Shown: positions 38,970 through 51,657, numbered from the stretch's first letter. The stretch: DNA of 64,000 bases from Aquincola tertiaricarbonis (GCF_000969605.1 NZ_KQ033892.1:1-64000), one strand, 5' to 3'. A program made the numbers and translations. Notes: generated from the sequence alone by a model not told the origin.

Positions 38970-40433
38970 TCAACTGCCGGTGTTGTCCGGATCCCGCCAC
39001 ACCCGCTCGAACGGCAGCCGCCAGGCATGCGGCGCGATGAGCTGGTGCACCGGCTTCGGTCCCCACGAACCCTGCTCGTACAGCCGCACCGGCGGCGGCT
39101 GCTCCAGCAGCGGGGTGGACACCTGCCACAGCCGCTCGATGCCCTCGGCGGTGGTGAACAGCGTGCGGTCGCCGCGCATCGCGTCGAGGATCAGCCGCTC
39201 ATACGCTTCCAGCACCTCGCCGATGAGGCCGGTGTCGCGCATCGCGAACTGCAGGCTCAGCTTGTCCAGCCGCATGCCCGGGCCGGGGCGCTTGCCGTAG
39301 AAGGAGAGCGACATCTTCGACGCATCGGCCAGGTCGAAGGTGAGGTGGTCAGGGCCTTGCGAGCCCACGCCCGAGTTGGGCGGGAACATGCTCTTGGGCG
39401 GCTCGCGGAAGGCGATGGAGATGATGCGCTGGCCCTGCGCCATGCGCTTGCCGGTGCGCAGGTAGAAGGGCACGCCGGCCCAGCGCCAGTTGTCGATGTG
39501 GCACTTCAGCGCGATGAAGGTCTCGGTGTCGCTCTCGGGGTCGACGCCCTCCTCCTTGCGGTAGCCGCTGTATTGCCCGCGCACCACGTCGTGCGGCGCG
39601 ATCGGCAGCATGCTGCGGAAGACCTTGTTCTTCTCCTCGCTGATGGGCACCGGCTCCAGCGAGGTGGGTGGCTCCATCGCCATGAAGGCCAGGATCTGGA
39701 ACAGGTGCGTGACCACCATGTCGCGGTAGGCGCCGGTCTGCTCGTAGAAGCCGGCGCGCTTGCCCAGGCCCAGCGTCTCCGGCACGTCGATCTGCACGTG
39801 GTCGATGAAGTTGCGGTTCCAGATCGGCTCGAACAGCCCGTTGGCGAAGCGGAAGGCCAGGATGTTCTGCGCCGGCTCCTTGCCCAGGAAGTGGTCGATG
39901 CGGAAGATCTGCTCCTCCGCGAACACCTCGTGCAGGTGCGCGTTGAGCGACACCGCGCTCTGCAGGTCGGTGCCGAAGGGCTTCTCCATCACGATGCGGG
40001 CGTTTTCCACCAGGCCCGCCTCGCCCAGCATGCGCACCACCGGCAGCGCCGCGCTGGGCGGCACGCTCAGGTAGTGCAGGCGCCGCGTCTCGCGGCCCAG
40101 CGAGGCCTCGGCCCGCTGCACCGCCTCGCGCAGCGCGGGCGCACCGGCGGCCAGCGGCACGTAGTCGAGGATGGCGGCAAAGGCCTCCCAGGCTGCGGGC
40201 GACACCTTGCGGGCCGCGAACTCGTCGAGCGCGCTGCGGGCCACGTCGCGGAAGCCGTCGGCATCCAGGTCGTCCAGCGAGACGCCGATGATGCGGCAGC
40301 CCGGAATGAAGCCTGCGTTGACGAGGTGGAACAGGCCCGGCAGCAGCTTGCGCCGCGCCAGGTCGCCAGTGGCGCCGACCAGCACCACCACCTGCGGATA
40401 CTGCGGTCCTACGCCTTGTTGGATCTTGGCCAA
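38970..40433 (-). CDS. zwf: Glucose-6-phosphate 1-dehydrogenase
   Basis: The enzyme oxidises glucose-6-phosphate to 6-phosphogluconolactone with NAD(P)+. The 487-residue protein has the nucleotide-binding GATGDLARRK at residues 20-29, the active-site RIDHFLGKE, and the usual C-terminal lobe. The start is a TTG at 40433 with GGAGAGGAG upstream; no ATG or GTG fits the N-terminus. The gene stands alone, convergent with the hipA remnant and divergent from fusA. Confidence 0.95.
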   Translation of the reverse strand: MAKIQQGVGPQYPQVVVLVGATGDLARRKLLPGLFHLVNAGFIPGCRIIGVSLDDLDADGFRDVARSALDEFAARKVSPAAWEAFAAILDYVPLAAGAPALREAVQRAEASLGRETRRLHYLSVPPSAALPVVRMLGEAGLVENARIVMEKPFGTDLQSAVSLNAHLHEVFAEEQIFRIDHFLGKEPAQNILAFRFANGLFEPIWNRNFIDHVQIDVPETLGLGKRAGFYEQTGAYRDMVVTHLFQILAFMAMEPPTSLEPVPISEEKNKVFRSMLPIAPHDVVRGQYSGYRKEEGVDPESDTETFIALKCHIDNWRWAGVPFYLRTGKRMAQGQRIISIAFREPPKSMFPPNSGVGSQGPDHLTFDLADASKMSLSFYGKRPGPGMRLDKLSLQFAMRDTGLIGEVLEAYERLILDAMRGDRTLFTTAEGIERLWQVSTPLLEQPPPVRLYEQGSWGPKPVHQLIAPHAWRLPFERVWRDPDNTGS

Positions 40434-40632
40434 GGGGGTCTCCTCTCCCGGAGGGTTTTCGACTTCTGTGGAGGATGAACTGCAACGGAGGTCAAGCGAT
40501 TTCGGTGCCAGTGGCGCGGCCGGGCCGGTGCGTTGACCCCGAAACTCGCCAGCCTACCGTGGGCCCGCTAAGCTGCGCCAGCCAACGCGGCAACCCGGGC
40601 GCCCCGCCCGAACCGCCAGGAGGATCACCGCC
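40434..40632. other. Divergent promoter region between zwf and fusA
   Basis: This 199-base gap carries the two ribosome sites (GGAGAGGAG for zwf on the minus strand and AGGAGGA for fusA) and must hold both promoters. I see no clear operator dyad or extra gene. Confidence 0.5.
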
Positions 40633-42735
40633 ATGTCCCGCAAGACTCCCATCGAGCGCTACCGCAACATCGGTATCAGCGCCCACATCGACGCCGGCAA
40701 GACCACCACCACCGAGCGCATCCTGTTCTACACGGGTGTGAACCACAAGATCGGCGAGGTGCACGACGGCGCCGCCACGATGGACTGGATGGAGCAGGAG
40801 CAGGAACGCGGCATCACCATCACCTCGGCCGCCACCACCGCCTTCTGGAAGGGCATGGCCGGCAACTATCCCGAGCACCGCATCAACATCATCGACACCC
40901 CGGGCCACGTCGACTTCACCATCGAGGTGGAACGCTCGATGCGCGTGCTGGACGGCGCGGTGATGGTCTACGACTCGGTGGGCGGCGTGCAGCCGCAGAG
41001 CGAGACCGTCTGGCGCCAGGCCAACAAGTACAAGGTGCCGCGCATGGCCTTCGTCAACAAGATGGACCGCGTGGGCGCCGACTTCTTCCGCGTGCAGCGC
41101 CAGATCGGCGAGCGGCTGAAGGGCGTGGCCGTGCCGCTGCAGATCCCCATCGGTGCCGAAGATCACTTCCAGGGCGTGGTCGACCTGGTGAAGATGAAGG
41201 GCATCGTCTGGGACGAGGCCGGCCAGGGCGTGCGCTTCGAGTACATCGACATCCCGGCCGACCTGCAGGCCACCGCGCAGGAGTGGCACGACAAGATGGT
41301 CGAGGCCGCCGCCGAAGCCAGCGAGGAGCTGCTCGACAAGTACCTGGGCGGCGACACGCTGACCGAGGACGAGATCAAGGCCGCCATCCGCAAGCGCACC
41401 ATCGCCGGCGAGATCGTGCCGATGCTGTGCGGCAGCGCCTTCAAGAACAAGGGCGTGCAGGCGATGCTGGATGCGGTGATCGACTACCTGCCCTCGCCGG
41501 TGGACGTGCCCGCCATCCTTGGCCACAACGAGGACGACGACACCCCCGCCGAGCGCCACCCGGCCGACGACGAGCCGTTCTCGGCGCTGGCCTTCAAGAT
41601 CATGACCGACCCCTACGTGGGCCAGCTGATCTTCTTCCGCGTGTACTCGGGCGTCATCAAGGCGGGCGACTCGGTCTACAACCCGGTCAAGGGCAAGAAG
41701 GAACGCCTGGGCCGGCTGCTGCAGATGCATGCCAACGAGCGCGCCGAGATTAAGGAAGTGCGCGCCGGCGACATCGCCGCGGCGGTGGGCCTGAAGGACG
41801 CCACCACCGGCGACACGCTGTGCGACCCGGACAAGACCATCATCCTGGAACGCATGGTGTTCCCGGAGCCGGTGATCTCGCAGGCGGTGGAGCCCAAGAC
41901 CAAGGCCGACCAGGAGAAGATGGGCATCGCCCTGAACCGACTGGCACAGGAAGACCCCAGCTTCCGCGTGCGCACCGATGAGGAAAGCGGCCAGACCATC
42001 ATCGCCGGCATGGGCGAGCTGCACCTGGAGATCCTGGTCGACCGCATGAAGCGCGAGTTCGGCGTGGAGGCCAACGTCGGCAAGCCGCAGGTGGCCTACC
42101 GCGAGACCATCCGCACCACCGCCGCCGATGTGGAAGGCAAGTTCGTCAAGCAGTCGGGCGGCCGCGGCCAGTACGGCCATGCGGTCATCACGCTGGAGCC
42201 GTCGGCGCAGGGCAAGGGCTACGAGTTCGTCGACGCCATCAAGGGCGGCGTGATCCCGCGCGAGTACATCCCGGCGGTGGACAAGGGCATCCAGGAAACG
42301 CTGAAGTCGGGCGTGCTGGCGGGCTTCCCGGTGGTGGACGTGAAGGTCACGCTCACCTTCGGCTCGTACCACGACGTGGACTCGAACGAGAACGCCTTCC
42401 GCATGGCCGGCTCCATGGCCTTCAAGGAAGCGATGCGCCGCGCCAAGCCGGTGCTGCTGGAGCCGATGATGGCCGTGGAGGTGGAAACGCCCGAGGACTT
42501 CATGGGCAACGTGATGGGCGACCTGTCCTCGCGGCGCGGCATGGTGCAGGGCATGGAAGACATGGCCGGCGGCGGCGGCAAGCTGGTGAAGGCCGAGGTG
42601 CCGCTGTCGGAGATGTTCGGCTACTCGACCACGCTGCGTTCGCTCAGCCAGGGCCGCGCCACCTACACGATGGAGTTCAAGCACTACGCCGAAGCGCCGC
42701 GCAACGTGGTGGAAGCGGTGATCGCCAACAAGTAG
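40633..42735 (+). CDS. fusA: Elongation factor G
   Basis: The 700-residue GTPase drives ribosome translocation. It has the P-loop AHIDAGKTT, the switch [19 protein letters not shown] and [10 protein letters not shown], and all five EF-G domains (late motif [11 protein letters not shown]). The ribosome site AGGAGGA is strong. It is not in a str operon: no rpsL, rpsG or tuf gene is beside it. Burkholderiales often carry two EF-G genes, so this may be the second copy. A hairpin follows it at 42747-42767. Confidence 0.96.
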   Translation: MSRKTPIERYRNIGISAHIDAGKTTTTERILFYTGVNHKIGEVHDGAATMDWMEQEQERGITITSAATTAFWKGMAGNYPEHRINIIDTPGHVDFTIEVERSMRVLDGAVMVYDSVGGVQPQSETVWRQANKYKVPRMAFVNKMDRVGADFFRVQRQIGERLKGVAVPLQIPIGAEDHFQGVVDLVKMKGIVWDEAGQGVRFEYIDIPADLQATAQEWHDKMVEAAAEASEELLDKYLGGDTLTEDEIKAAIRKRTIAGEIVPMLCGSAFKNKGVQAMLDAVIDYLPSPVDVPAILGHNEDDDTPAERHPADDEPFSALAFKIMTDPYVGQLIFFRVYSGVIKAGDSVYNPVKGKKERLGRLLQMHANERAEIKEVRAGDIAAAVGLKDATTGDTLCDPDKTIILERMVFPEPVISQAVEPKTKADQEKMGIALNRLAQEDPSFRVRTDEESGQTIIAGMGELHLEILVDRMKREFGVEANVGKPQVAYRETIRTTAADVEGKFVKQSGGRGQYGHAVITLEPSAQGKGYEFVDAIKGGVIPREYIPAVDKGIQETLKSGVLAGFPVVDVKVTLTFGSYHDVDSNENAFRMAGSMAFKEAMRRAKPVLLEPMMAVEVETPEDFMGNVMGDLSSRRGMVQGMEDMAGGGGKLVKAEVPLSEMFGYSTTLRSLSQGRATYTMEFKHYAEAPRNVVEAVIANK

Positions 42736-42746
42736 GGGCATCGGGC

Positions 42747-42767
42747 AGGGCGCATACTCGGCGCCCT
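42747..42767 (+). terminator. Terminator-like hairpin after fusA
   Basis: AGGGCGC (42747-42753) pairs perfectly with GCGCCCT (42761-42767) around ATACTCG and is followed by the pyrimidine run TTCCCTT. It begins 12 bases after the fusA stop. The T content is modest, so termination may be partial. Confidence 0.5.
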
Positions 42768-42813
42768 TTCCCTTGATCGAAGCCTCTTTGCTGCCGGCTT
42801 CGCACGCCCCGCG

Positions 42814-43542
42814 ATGCCCGGCTATGAAACCAAGCAAGAGCGCATCGCCGTGGCGGGCGTGGACGACCTGTTCATCCGCTCGCTGCTCGACCGCCAGCAG
42901 TTCAGCGACCCCCATGGGGACGCCGCCGACATCGGCATCTCGTCGGCCACCTGGCCCCTCTTCGGGCTGCTGTGGCCCTCGGGCGCGGAACTGGCCGCGC
43001 TGCTGGCGATGCGCCCGGTGCGCGGTGCGGAGCGCATCCTGGAGATGGGCTGCGGCCTCGGCCTGGCCAGCCTGGTGGGCCACCGGCGCGGCGCCGACAT
43101 CACCGCCAGCGACTGCCATCCGCTGACCGGCGCCTTCCTGCAGGCCAACCTGCTGCTCAACGGCCTGGCGCCAATGAAGTACCGCTACGGCCATTGGCGC
43201 ACGCCGCTGCCGCCACTGCCGCGGGAAGGCGAAGCCGCGCAGCTGGCGGTGGACGGCCCCTACGACCTGCTGATCGGCAGCGACCTGCTGTACGACCGCG
43301 ACGCCGCCGACGACCTGGCCGGCTTCATCGAGCTGCATGCCGGCGACGCCGCCGAGGTGTGGATCGTCGACCCCGACCGCGGCAACCGCGCCGCCTTCAA
43401 CCGCCACATGGCCGGCCAGGGCTTCACGCTCACCGAGCAGCGGCTGGACCGCGCCGAGACCGCGGCAGTTGCGGGCTACAAGGGCCGGCTGCTCAGCTAC
43501 GTGCGGCACCTGCCGCCGCAGGCCCGCACCACCCTCGCCTAA
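42814..43542 (+). CDS. Class I SAM-dependent methyltransferase
   Basis: The 242-residue protein has the SAM-binding motif ILEMGCGLGLASL near residues 73-85, an acidic motif SDCHPL, and YDLLIGSDLLYD. It resembles small-molecule or protein methyltransferases of the METTL21/nicotinamide N-methyltransferase-like group. The substrate is unknown. It follows fusA by 78 bases, which include a terminator-like hairpin. Confidence 0.82.
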   Translation: MPGYETKQERIAVAGVDDLFIRSLLDRQQFSDPHGDAADIGISSATWPLFGLLWPSGAELAALLAMRPVRGAERILEMGCGLGLASLVGHRRGADITASDCHPLTGAFLQANLLLNGLAPMKYRYGHWRTPLPPLPREGEAAQLAVDGPYDLLIGSDLLYDRDAADDLAGFIELHAGDAAEVWIVDPDRGNRAAFNRHMAGQGFTLTEQRLDRAETAAVAGYKGRLLSYVRHLPPQARTTLA

Positions 43543-43588
43543 CATCCTGCGCCCGCCCCGCCGGGGCGAATCGACAGGAGTGGATGTG

Positions 43589-46078
43589 ATGCCGTTGCGC
43601 AAGACCGCGAGGCCTGCTTGCGCGGGAACGAGACCCGGGGCCGCGCCGGCCGCGCCGCAGCTGCCCCAGGTGCTGCTGGCTCTCCTGCTGGGCTTCCTGC
43701 TGGCCCTGCTGCTGGCCGCCGCGCCGCCCGCGCGCGCCGCCGATGTGGTGGACACCGCGCTGGATGCCGCGCGGCTGCAGGTGGAGCGCATCGAGAAGCG
43801 CCTGTCCGGCGAGGCGCCGGTGCCGGGCAGCGAGCTGGCCGAATCGCGCCGCCTGCTGCTGCAGGTGCAGGAGGAGGCGGACCGCATCGCCGCGGAGCAG
43901 GCGCCCGAGCTGGAAAGCGCCCGCGCCCGCTTGGCCGAGCTGGGCCCGGCGCCGCCGACGGGCGGCGAGGCCGCCGACGTGGCCGAGCAGCGCAGCGGCC
44001 TGCAGAAGACCATCGAGACGCTGGACGCCCGCATCAAGCTCGCGCGGCTGCTGGTGGTGCAGAGCCAGCAGCTGGCCGACCAGGCCGCCGGCCAGCGGCG
44101 CGACCGCTTCCGCGCGGCGCTGTTCGAGCGCACCGAATCCATTCTTTCCCCCGGCTTCTGGAGCGAGCTGCGCACCAATGCGCCGCGCGACCTGCAGCGG
44201 CTGCGCCAGCTGGCCGGCACCATGGCCGAGGCCGCCGCGCGCACGCCGGGTGGCGCCTGGGCCGGGCTGGGCGCGCTGGTGGTGGGCGTGTTCGCGCTGC
44301 GCCGCTGGCTGAGCCGGCGGCTGGTGGCCATCGCGGCCGAGCGCACGCCCTCGGGCCGCGTGCGCCGCTCGGTGTATGCGGTGGCGCAGGCGCTGCTGGC
44401 GGTGCTGGTGCCGGGCACGGTGGCCTATGCGCTGATGCGGGGCATCGGCTGGACGCTGCCCGAGACCGAGCCCGCCCGCGTGCTGCTGGGCAGCATGCTG
44501 GGCGCCATGTGCTTCTCGGCCTACGTGGCCGGCCTGGGCGCGGCGCTGCTGGCGGCCACGCGGCCTTCCTGGCGGCTGCTGCCGCTGCCCGACGAGGTGG
44601 CCACCGGCCTGCGCTGGCATCCCACGCTGATCGGCGCGCTGATCTTCGTGGGCTGGCTGGTGCAGCGCCTGGCCTCGCTGGTGCAGGCCAGCCTGGCCAC
44701 CGAGGTGGCCGTCAACGGCATGTATGCGCTGGCGCTGGGCGTGCTGCTGGCCCACACGGTGCGCCGCGGCGAGCGGCTGCGCCGCCGCTCCCACGAGGTG
44801 CGCGACGAGCGCGAGCACCTGCCCCGGCCCAGCTGGATGACGCTGGCGCTGTTCTTCGCGCGCACGCTGCTGGCGGCGAGCGTGCTGGCCATCCTGATCG
44901 GCTATGTGGCGCTGGGCGCCTTCGTGGTGCGGCAGGTGGCCTGGATCGCGACGCTGGCCATGACGGCCTTCCTGCTGGACGCGCTGATCGACGACGTGTT
45001 CACCGCCTGGCTCGCCTCGCGCTCCGCCCCCGGCAGCGAAGCCGCCGGCAGCGCGGGCCCCGAAGGCGAGGCCGACACGCCGGGCAGCCGGCTGCGGCGC
45101 CAGGCCGCGGTGCTGGTGTCGGGCGCGCTGCGGCTGACGGTGGCGCTGGTGGCGCTGGTGATGGTGCTGGCGCCCTTCGGCGAAGGGCCGGCCGACCTGC
45201 TGCGCCGCACCGACCAGCTGCGCGACGGCATCATGGTGGGGCAGCTTCAGCTGCGGCCCACCGCGGTGCTGCAGGCGGTGCTGGTCTTCCTGCTGGCCAC
45301 GGTGGTGCTGCGGGCGGTCAAGCGCTGGTTCTCCGACCGCTTCCTGCCCACCACCTCGCTGGACGCGGGCATGCGCGCCTCGGTGGCCACGCTGATGGGC
45401 TTCCTGGGCACGGTGGTGGCCATCGGGCTGGGGCTGTCGGCCATCGGGCTGGCACTGGACAAGGTGGCCTGGATCGCCAGCGCGCTGTCGGTGGGCATCG
45501 GCTTCGGCCTGCAGGCGGTGGTGAGCAACTTCGTCTCCGGCCTGATCCTGCTGGCCGAGCGGCCGGTGAAGGTGGGCGACTGGGTGGCGCTGGGCGGTGT
45601 GGAGGGCGACATCCGCCGCATCAACGTGCGCGCCACCGAGATCCAGATGGGCGACCGTTCCACCGTGATCGTGCCCAACTCGGAGTTCATCACCAAGGTG
45701 GTCCGCAACGTGACGCACCAGAGCCCGCAGGGCCTGGTGCAGATCAAGCTGCCGATGCCGCTGGACACCGACACCGAGCGGGCGCGGCAGATCCTGCTGC
45801 AGGCCTTCCTGGACCACCCCGACGTGCTGGACAACCCGGCGCCCAACGTGCAGCTGGACGGCATCGACGCGGGCAACGTGGTGTTCAACGCCACCGGCTT
45901 CGTGTCGTCGCCGCGGCAGAGCTACGGCGTCAAGAGCGCGCTGCTGTTCCAGGTGCTGCAGGCGCTGCCGGCGGCCGGGCTGCCGCTGTGGAAGCCGCCT
46001 TCGATGGTGCTGCGCGAGCCGGCCGCGCCGCCGCCTCAGCCCGGCGCGCTGCCGGCACCGCCGGCCACCCCGGCATAA
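43589..46078 (+). CDS. MscS-type mechanosensitive channel with DUF3772-like N-terminus
   Basis: The 829-residue protein has a signal-like hydrophobic N-terminus, a periplasmic coiled coil (about residues 55-180), then about ten membrane spans and the MscS core. The pore helix and beta domain appear near residues 630-690 (SVGIGFGLQAVVSNFVSG, ERPVKVGDWV). It should relieve osmotic stress as MscK/MscS-like channels do. The ATG at 43589 is preceded by CAGGAG at 43575-43580. Its 3' end overlaps fdhD on the opposite strand by 43 bases. Confidence 0.92.
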   Translation: MPLRKTARPACAGTRPGAAPAAPQLPQVLLALLLGFLLALLLAAAPPARAADVVDTALDAARLQVERIEKRLSGEAPVPGSELAESRRLLLQVQEEADRIAAEQAPELESARARLAELGPAPPTGGEAADVAEQRSGLQKTIETLDARIKLARLLVVQSQQLADQAAGQRRDRFRAALFERTESILSPGFWSELRTNAPRDLQRLRQLAGTMAEAAARTPGGAWAGLGALVVGVFALRRWLSRRLVAIAAERTPSGRVRRSVYAVAQALLAVLVPGTVAYALMRGIGWTLPETEPARVLLGSMLGAMCFSAYVAGLGAALLAATRPSWRLLPLPDEVATGLRWHPTLIGALIFVGWLVQRLASLVQASLATEVAVNGMYALALGVLLAHTVRRGERLRRRSHEVRDEREHLPRPSWMTLALFFARTLLAASVLAILIGYVALGAFVVRQVAWIATLAMTAFLLDALIDDVFTAWLASRSAPGSEAAGSAGPEGEADTPGSRLRRQAAVLVSGALRLTVALVALVMVLAPFGEGPADLLRRTDQLRDGIMVGQLQLRPTAVLQAVLVFLLATVVLRAVKRWFSDRFLPTTSLDAGMRASVATLMGFLGTVVAIGLGLSAIGLALDKVAWIASALSVGIGFGLQAVVSNFVSGLILLAERPVKVGDWVALGGVEGDIRRINVRATEIQMGDRSTVIVPNSEFITKVVRNVTHQSPQGLVQIKLPMPLDTDTERARQILLQAFLDHPDVLDNPAPNVQLDGIDAGNVVFNATGFVSSPRQSYGVKSALLFQVLQALPAAGLPLWKPPSMVLREPAAPPPQPGALPAPPATPA

Positions 46079-46872
46079 CGCACCGCCTGCTGGCCGCGGC
46101 TGAAGCCATACAGCACCAGCCCGGCCTGCTGCGCGATGGCCACCGCCAGCGTGCTGGGCGCCGACACCGTGGCCAGCGTGCCGATGCCCACCCGCGCGCA
46201 CTTGCGCACCAGCTCGTAGCTGGCACGGCTGGACATCACCACGAAGCCGGCCGTGCCCAGCAGCCTGTGCTGCGCCAGCCGGCCGATCAGCTTGTCCAGC
46301 GCGTTGTGGCGGCCCACGTCCTCCATCGCGAACTGCAGCGCGCCGTCGGGCGTGGCCCAGCCGGCGGCATGGCAGCCGCCGGTGGCGCGGTTGACCGGCT
46401 GGTGGTCCGCCAGCTGCGCCATGGCCTGCAGCACCGCGGCCACCGGCACCGGCGGCCGGGCGGGCAGGGGCTCGGGCTGCAGGTCCAACGCGGCCAGGCT
46501 GTCCACGCCGCACAGGCCGCAGCCGCTGCGGCCTTCCATCGAGCGGCGCTTGTGCTTGAGCTGCACGAAGGCCTGCTGCGCCACCTCCAGCGCGACCTCG
46601 CAGCCCAGCCGGCCGGCGGTCACGTCGATGCCGTAGCACTGCGCCGGGCTGGCGATCAGCCCTTCGGACAGCGCGAAGCCCAGGGCCATCGCCTCCAGGT
46701 CGGTGGGCGTGGCCATCATCACCGCATGCGACAGGCCGTTGAAGGTGATGGCCACCGGCACCTCGCTCACCACCACGTCGTCGGCATCGGTGCCCGTGCC
46801 GTCGGCGCGGCAGCGGGTGACGTGCAGGGCCTCGAAGGCGGGCAGGCAGGCATCGGCGACGTCGTCGGTCAT
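46036..46872 (-). CDS. fdhD: Formate dehydrogenase accessory sulfurtransferase FdhD
   Basis: FdhD transfers sulfur to the molybdenum or tungsten cofactor of formate dehydrogenase. The 278-residue protein has the catalytic CxxC (Cys118 and Cys121, in RSGCGLCGVDSL), TGGCHAAGW, and EDVGRHNALDKLIG. No formate dehydrogenase genes are in the window, but formate is the product of the fhc pathway, so the enzyme presumably lies elsewhere. It is divergent from a ModE-like regulator whose start may be only 14 bases away. Confidence 0.94.
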   Translation of the reverse strand: MTDDVADACLPAFEALHVTRCRADGTGTDADDVVVSEVPVAITFNGLSHAVMMATPTDLEAMALGFALSEGLIASPAQCYGIDVTAGRLGCEVALEVAQQAFVQLKHKRRSMEGRSGCGLCGVDSLAALDLQPEPLPARPPVPVAAVLQAMAQLADHQPVNRATGGCHAAGWATPDGALQFAMEDVGRHNALDKLIGRLAQHRLLGTAGFVVMSSRASYELVRKCARVGIGTLATVSAPSTLAVAIAQQAGLVLYGFSRGQQAVRYAGVAGGAGSAPG

Positions 46873-46886
46873 GGTGTTGGAGGCAT

Positions 46887-49248
<2,362 letters not shown>

Positions 49249-49281
49249 GCCGAAGGTCCCGGGCGCCTGGCCTCGAGCCCT

Positions 49282-49536
49282 TCAGGCGTCGCCGCGGCCG
49301 CGGCGCAGGGTGACGAAGCCGATGGCGCCCAGGCCGCCGAAGAACAGCGCCAGGTCGACGCCGACGGTCGATTCCGCCGGCGCCCCGGCGCTGGGGGCGG
49401 TGGCCGCCGTGGTGGTTGCCGCATGCTCGCCCGGCAGCGGGGCCGCCAGGGTCGCCGCGCCTTGCGCTGCCGCCAGGACCGGGCCGGCCAACGCCGCGCC
49501 CAGGACCAGAAGACCGATCCGCTTCGCGTGGTGCAT
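49282..49536 (-). CDS. Small exported protein with a C-terminal membrane anchor and basic tail
   Basis: The 84-residue product has a signal peptide (RIGLLVLGAALAGPVLAAA), a short low-complexity Ala/Thr/Pro stretch, and a C-terminal hydrophobic run LALFFGGLGAIGFVTLRRGR. The last part looks like the membrane helix plus basic end of PEP-CTERM sorting signals, though the PEP motif is missing. GGGAGAAG lies just before the ATG at 49536. The function is unknown. It is convergent with the asparaginase gene and divergent from ureD. Confidence 0.65.
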   Translation of the reverse strand: MHHAKRIGLLVLGAALAGPVLAAAQGAATLAAPLPGEHAATTTAATAPSAGAPAESTVGVDLALFFGGLGAIGFVTLRRGRGDA

Positions 49537-49709
49537 CACTTCTCCCTGAAGTTGTACATCGCATGCCGGCGGACGGTCTGGGCCACCCTGCTCATGCACG
49601 CAGGCACAGCGTAAGCAACTTCCGTGACAGCTTTGCTGCACCGCCACAGGACGCAGGGAAGCGCCCGGCCGGCGGTACAGTGCCGCCCTTTGCACCGCAG
49701 CAAGGCAGC

Positions 49710-50540
49710 ATGGGCTGGACCGGTCACCTCGATCTGCACTACACCCGCGATGGCGAACGCACCATCGCGCTCGACCGCCATGAAGGACCGCTGCGGGTGC
49801 TGCGGCGGCTGTATCCCGAAGGCCCCGGCATCTGCCACCACGTGCTGGTGCATCCGCCCGGCGGCGTGGTGGGCGGCGACGTGCTGCGCCTGGAGGCCCG
49901 GCTGGACGCCGGCACCCATGCGCTGCTGACCACCCCCGGCGCCACGCGCTTCTACCGCAGCGAGGCGGCCGCCGCACTGCAGTCCACCCACTGCACCGTG
50001 GCCGACGGCGCCCGGCTGGAATGGCTGCCGCTTGAAGCCATCGCCTACAGCGGCTGCGAGGCCGAGAACCGCATGTGCTTCGAGCTGGCACCCGGCGCCG
50101 AGATGATGGGCTGGGACGTGCTGGCCCTGGGCCTGCCGGCCACCGGCCTGGCCTTCGAGCGCGGCCGCTTCCGCACCCACCTGGAGCTGCCGGGCGTGTG
50201 GCTGGAACGGGCGACGCTGGCCGCTGCGGACACCGCGCTGCTCGATTCGCCGCTGGGCCTGGCCGGGCACCGCGTGGTGGCCACGATGTGGTTCGCCGCA
50301 GGCCAGCCGCTGGCGCCGGCCCGGCGCGAGGCCCTGCTGCAGGCCGCACGCGAGGCCTGCGAGGCCAGCCCGCTGGTGGCCACCGCGGGCGCCACCTCGC
50401 CGCATGCCGAAGCCGTGGTGCTGCGGGTGCTGGCGCCGCGGGTGGAGCCGGCGCAGCAGCTGCTGCACCGGGTGTGGGCCGCCTGGCGGGCCACTGCCTG
50501 GGACATGGCGGCGCCGCCGCCGCGCATCTGGCGCACCTGA
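49710..50540 (+). CDS. ureD: Urease accessory protein UreD
   Basis: UreD helps insert nickel into urease together with UreF and UreG. The 276-residue protein has the family features HHVLVHPPGGVVGGDVL, ALLTTPGATRFYRS and EWLPLEAIAYSGCEAENR. The ATG at 49710 begins at GWTGHLDL, normal for the family. Urease structural and other accessory genes, which usually follow directly, are absent: the next gene is glk on the opposite strand. The urt transporter genes are a few kilobases away. Confidence 0.92.
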   Translation: MGWTGHLDLHYTRDGERTIALDRHEGPLRVLRRLYPEGPGICHHVLVHPPGGVVGGDVLRLEARLDAGTHALLTTPGATRFYRSEAAAALQSTHCTVADGARLEWLPLEAIAYSGCEAENRMCFELAPGAEMMGWDVLALGLPATGLAFERGRFRTHLELPGVWLERATLAAADTALLDSPLGLAGHRVVATMWFAAGQPLAPARREALLQAAREACEASPLVATAGATSPHAEAVVLRVLAPRVEPAQQLLHRVWAAWRATAWDMAAPPPRIWRT

Positions 50541-50562
50541 GCCGGGCCGGCCAGGCTCCGGT

Positions 50563-51534
50563 TCAGGCCGCGTCCAGCGCGCGCGAAGCGCCCAGCAGCG
50601 CGGGCGATTGCTCGGCGTCGATCACCCAGCACGGGATCTCGCTCAGGTAGCCCTGGAAGCGGCCCTTGGCCTCGAAGCGCTGGCGGAAGGCCGAGCGGGC
50701 GAAGGCTTCACCCATGCGTGGCACGATGCCGCCGCCGATGTACATGCCACCGCGCGCGCCCACGGTCAGCGCCAGGTTGCCGGCCACGCTGCCGAGCAGC
50801 GCGCAGAACATGTCCAGCGCAGCCGCGGCCAGCGCATCGCTGCCGTCCATCGCGGCGGCCAGCACCGCGGCCGGCTCTTCCAGCGGCGCGGGCTGCCGTC
50901 GCACCTCGGCCAATGCCACGTAGAGATTGACCAGCCCGGGGCCCGACAACGCCCGCTCGCCCGACGCATGGCCGAAGCGCCGCTGCAGGCTGTCGATCAC
51001 CGCGGCTTCCTCGGCCGTGGCCGGCGCCAGGGACACATGGCCGCCCTCGCCGCCCACCGCCACGGCCTCGCCGCGCTGCGTGAACACCAGCGAGGCCACG
51101 CCCAGGCCGGTGCCCGCGCCCACCAGGCCCAGCGTGCCGCCCGGCACCGCCGTGCCGCCACCCACCGGCTTGAGTTCCTGCGGCCCCAGGGCCGGCAACG
51201 CCAGCGCCAGCGCAACGAAGTCGTTCACCACCACGAAGCGGTCGAAGCCGAACTCGCGCCGCACCGCCTCGATGGAGAAGCCCCAGGTGTGGTTGGTCAT
51301 CTGCAGGTGGTCGCCGTCCACCGGGTTGGCGATGCCGATGGCACAGGCCTTGGGCACCGGGCCGCCCAGGCTGTCCAGGTAACTGCGCATGGCGGCCTGC
51401 AGCGTCGGGAACTCGTCGCCCTTGAGCGCGGCGACGCGGGTGGGCTGGGCGTCCGGGGCCTCGCAGATGGCGAAGCGGGCGTTCGTGCCGCCGATGTCTC
51501 CCACCAGGCGGGGAAACGCGGTTCTGTTCTGCAT
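50563..51534 (-). CDS. glk: Glucokinase
   Basis: Glucokinase phosphorylates glucose with ATP. The protein has the phosphate-binding LVGDIGGTNARF near residue 10, VNDFVALALALP, a GLVGAGTGLGVA loop and EGGHVSLAP. I use the ATG at 51534, giving 323 residues; an upstream GTG at 51573 would add 13 residues. AAGGAG lies 13 bases before the chosen ATG, a slightly long spacing. With zwf it suggests a sugar-phosphate route, though glk stands alone here. Confidence 0.93.
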   Translation of the reverse strand: MQNRTAFPRLVGDIGGTNARFAICEAPDAQPTRVAALKGDEFPTLQAAMRSYLDSLGGPVPKACAIGIANPVDGDHLQMTNHTWGFSIEAVRREFGFDRFVVVNDFVALALALPALGPQELKPVGGGTAVPGGTLGLVGAGTGLGVASLVFTQRGEAVAVGGEGGHVSLAPATAEEAAVIDSLQRRFGHASGERALSGPGLVNLYVALAEVRRQPAPLEEPAAVLAAAMDGSDALAAAALDMFCALLGSVAGNLALTVGARGGMYIGGGIVPRMGEAFARSAFRQRFEAKGRFQGYLSEIPCWVIDAEQSPALLGASRALDAA

Positions 51535-51657
51535 GGCTGTGTTCTTGCTCCTTGTGCCCATGGTATCGGTCACCGCGCGCCGCCGTGCGGCCGCCGAGGC
51601 CCTATGGCGGGTACGTTTGGGTTACGGCCCTTACGATGGTGTTTTGGCGACAGCCCG

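Noticed and set aside
40492-44418. A 1308-codon minus-strand frame opposite fusA
   Set aside because: It spans several real genes in antisense and lacks any protein-like motif.
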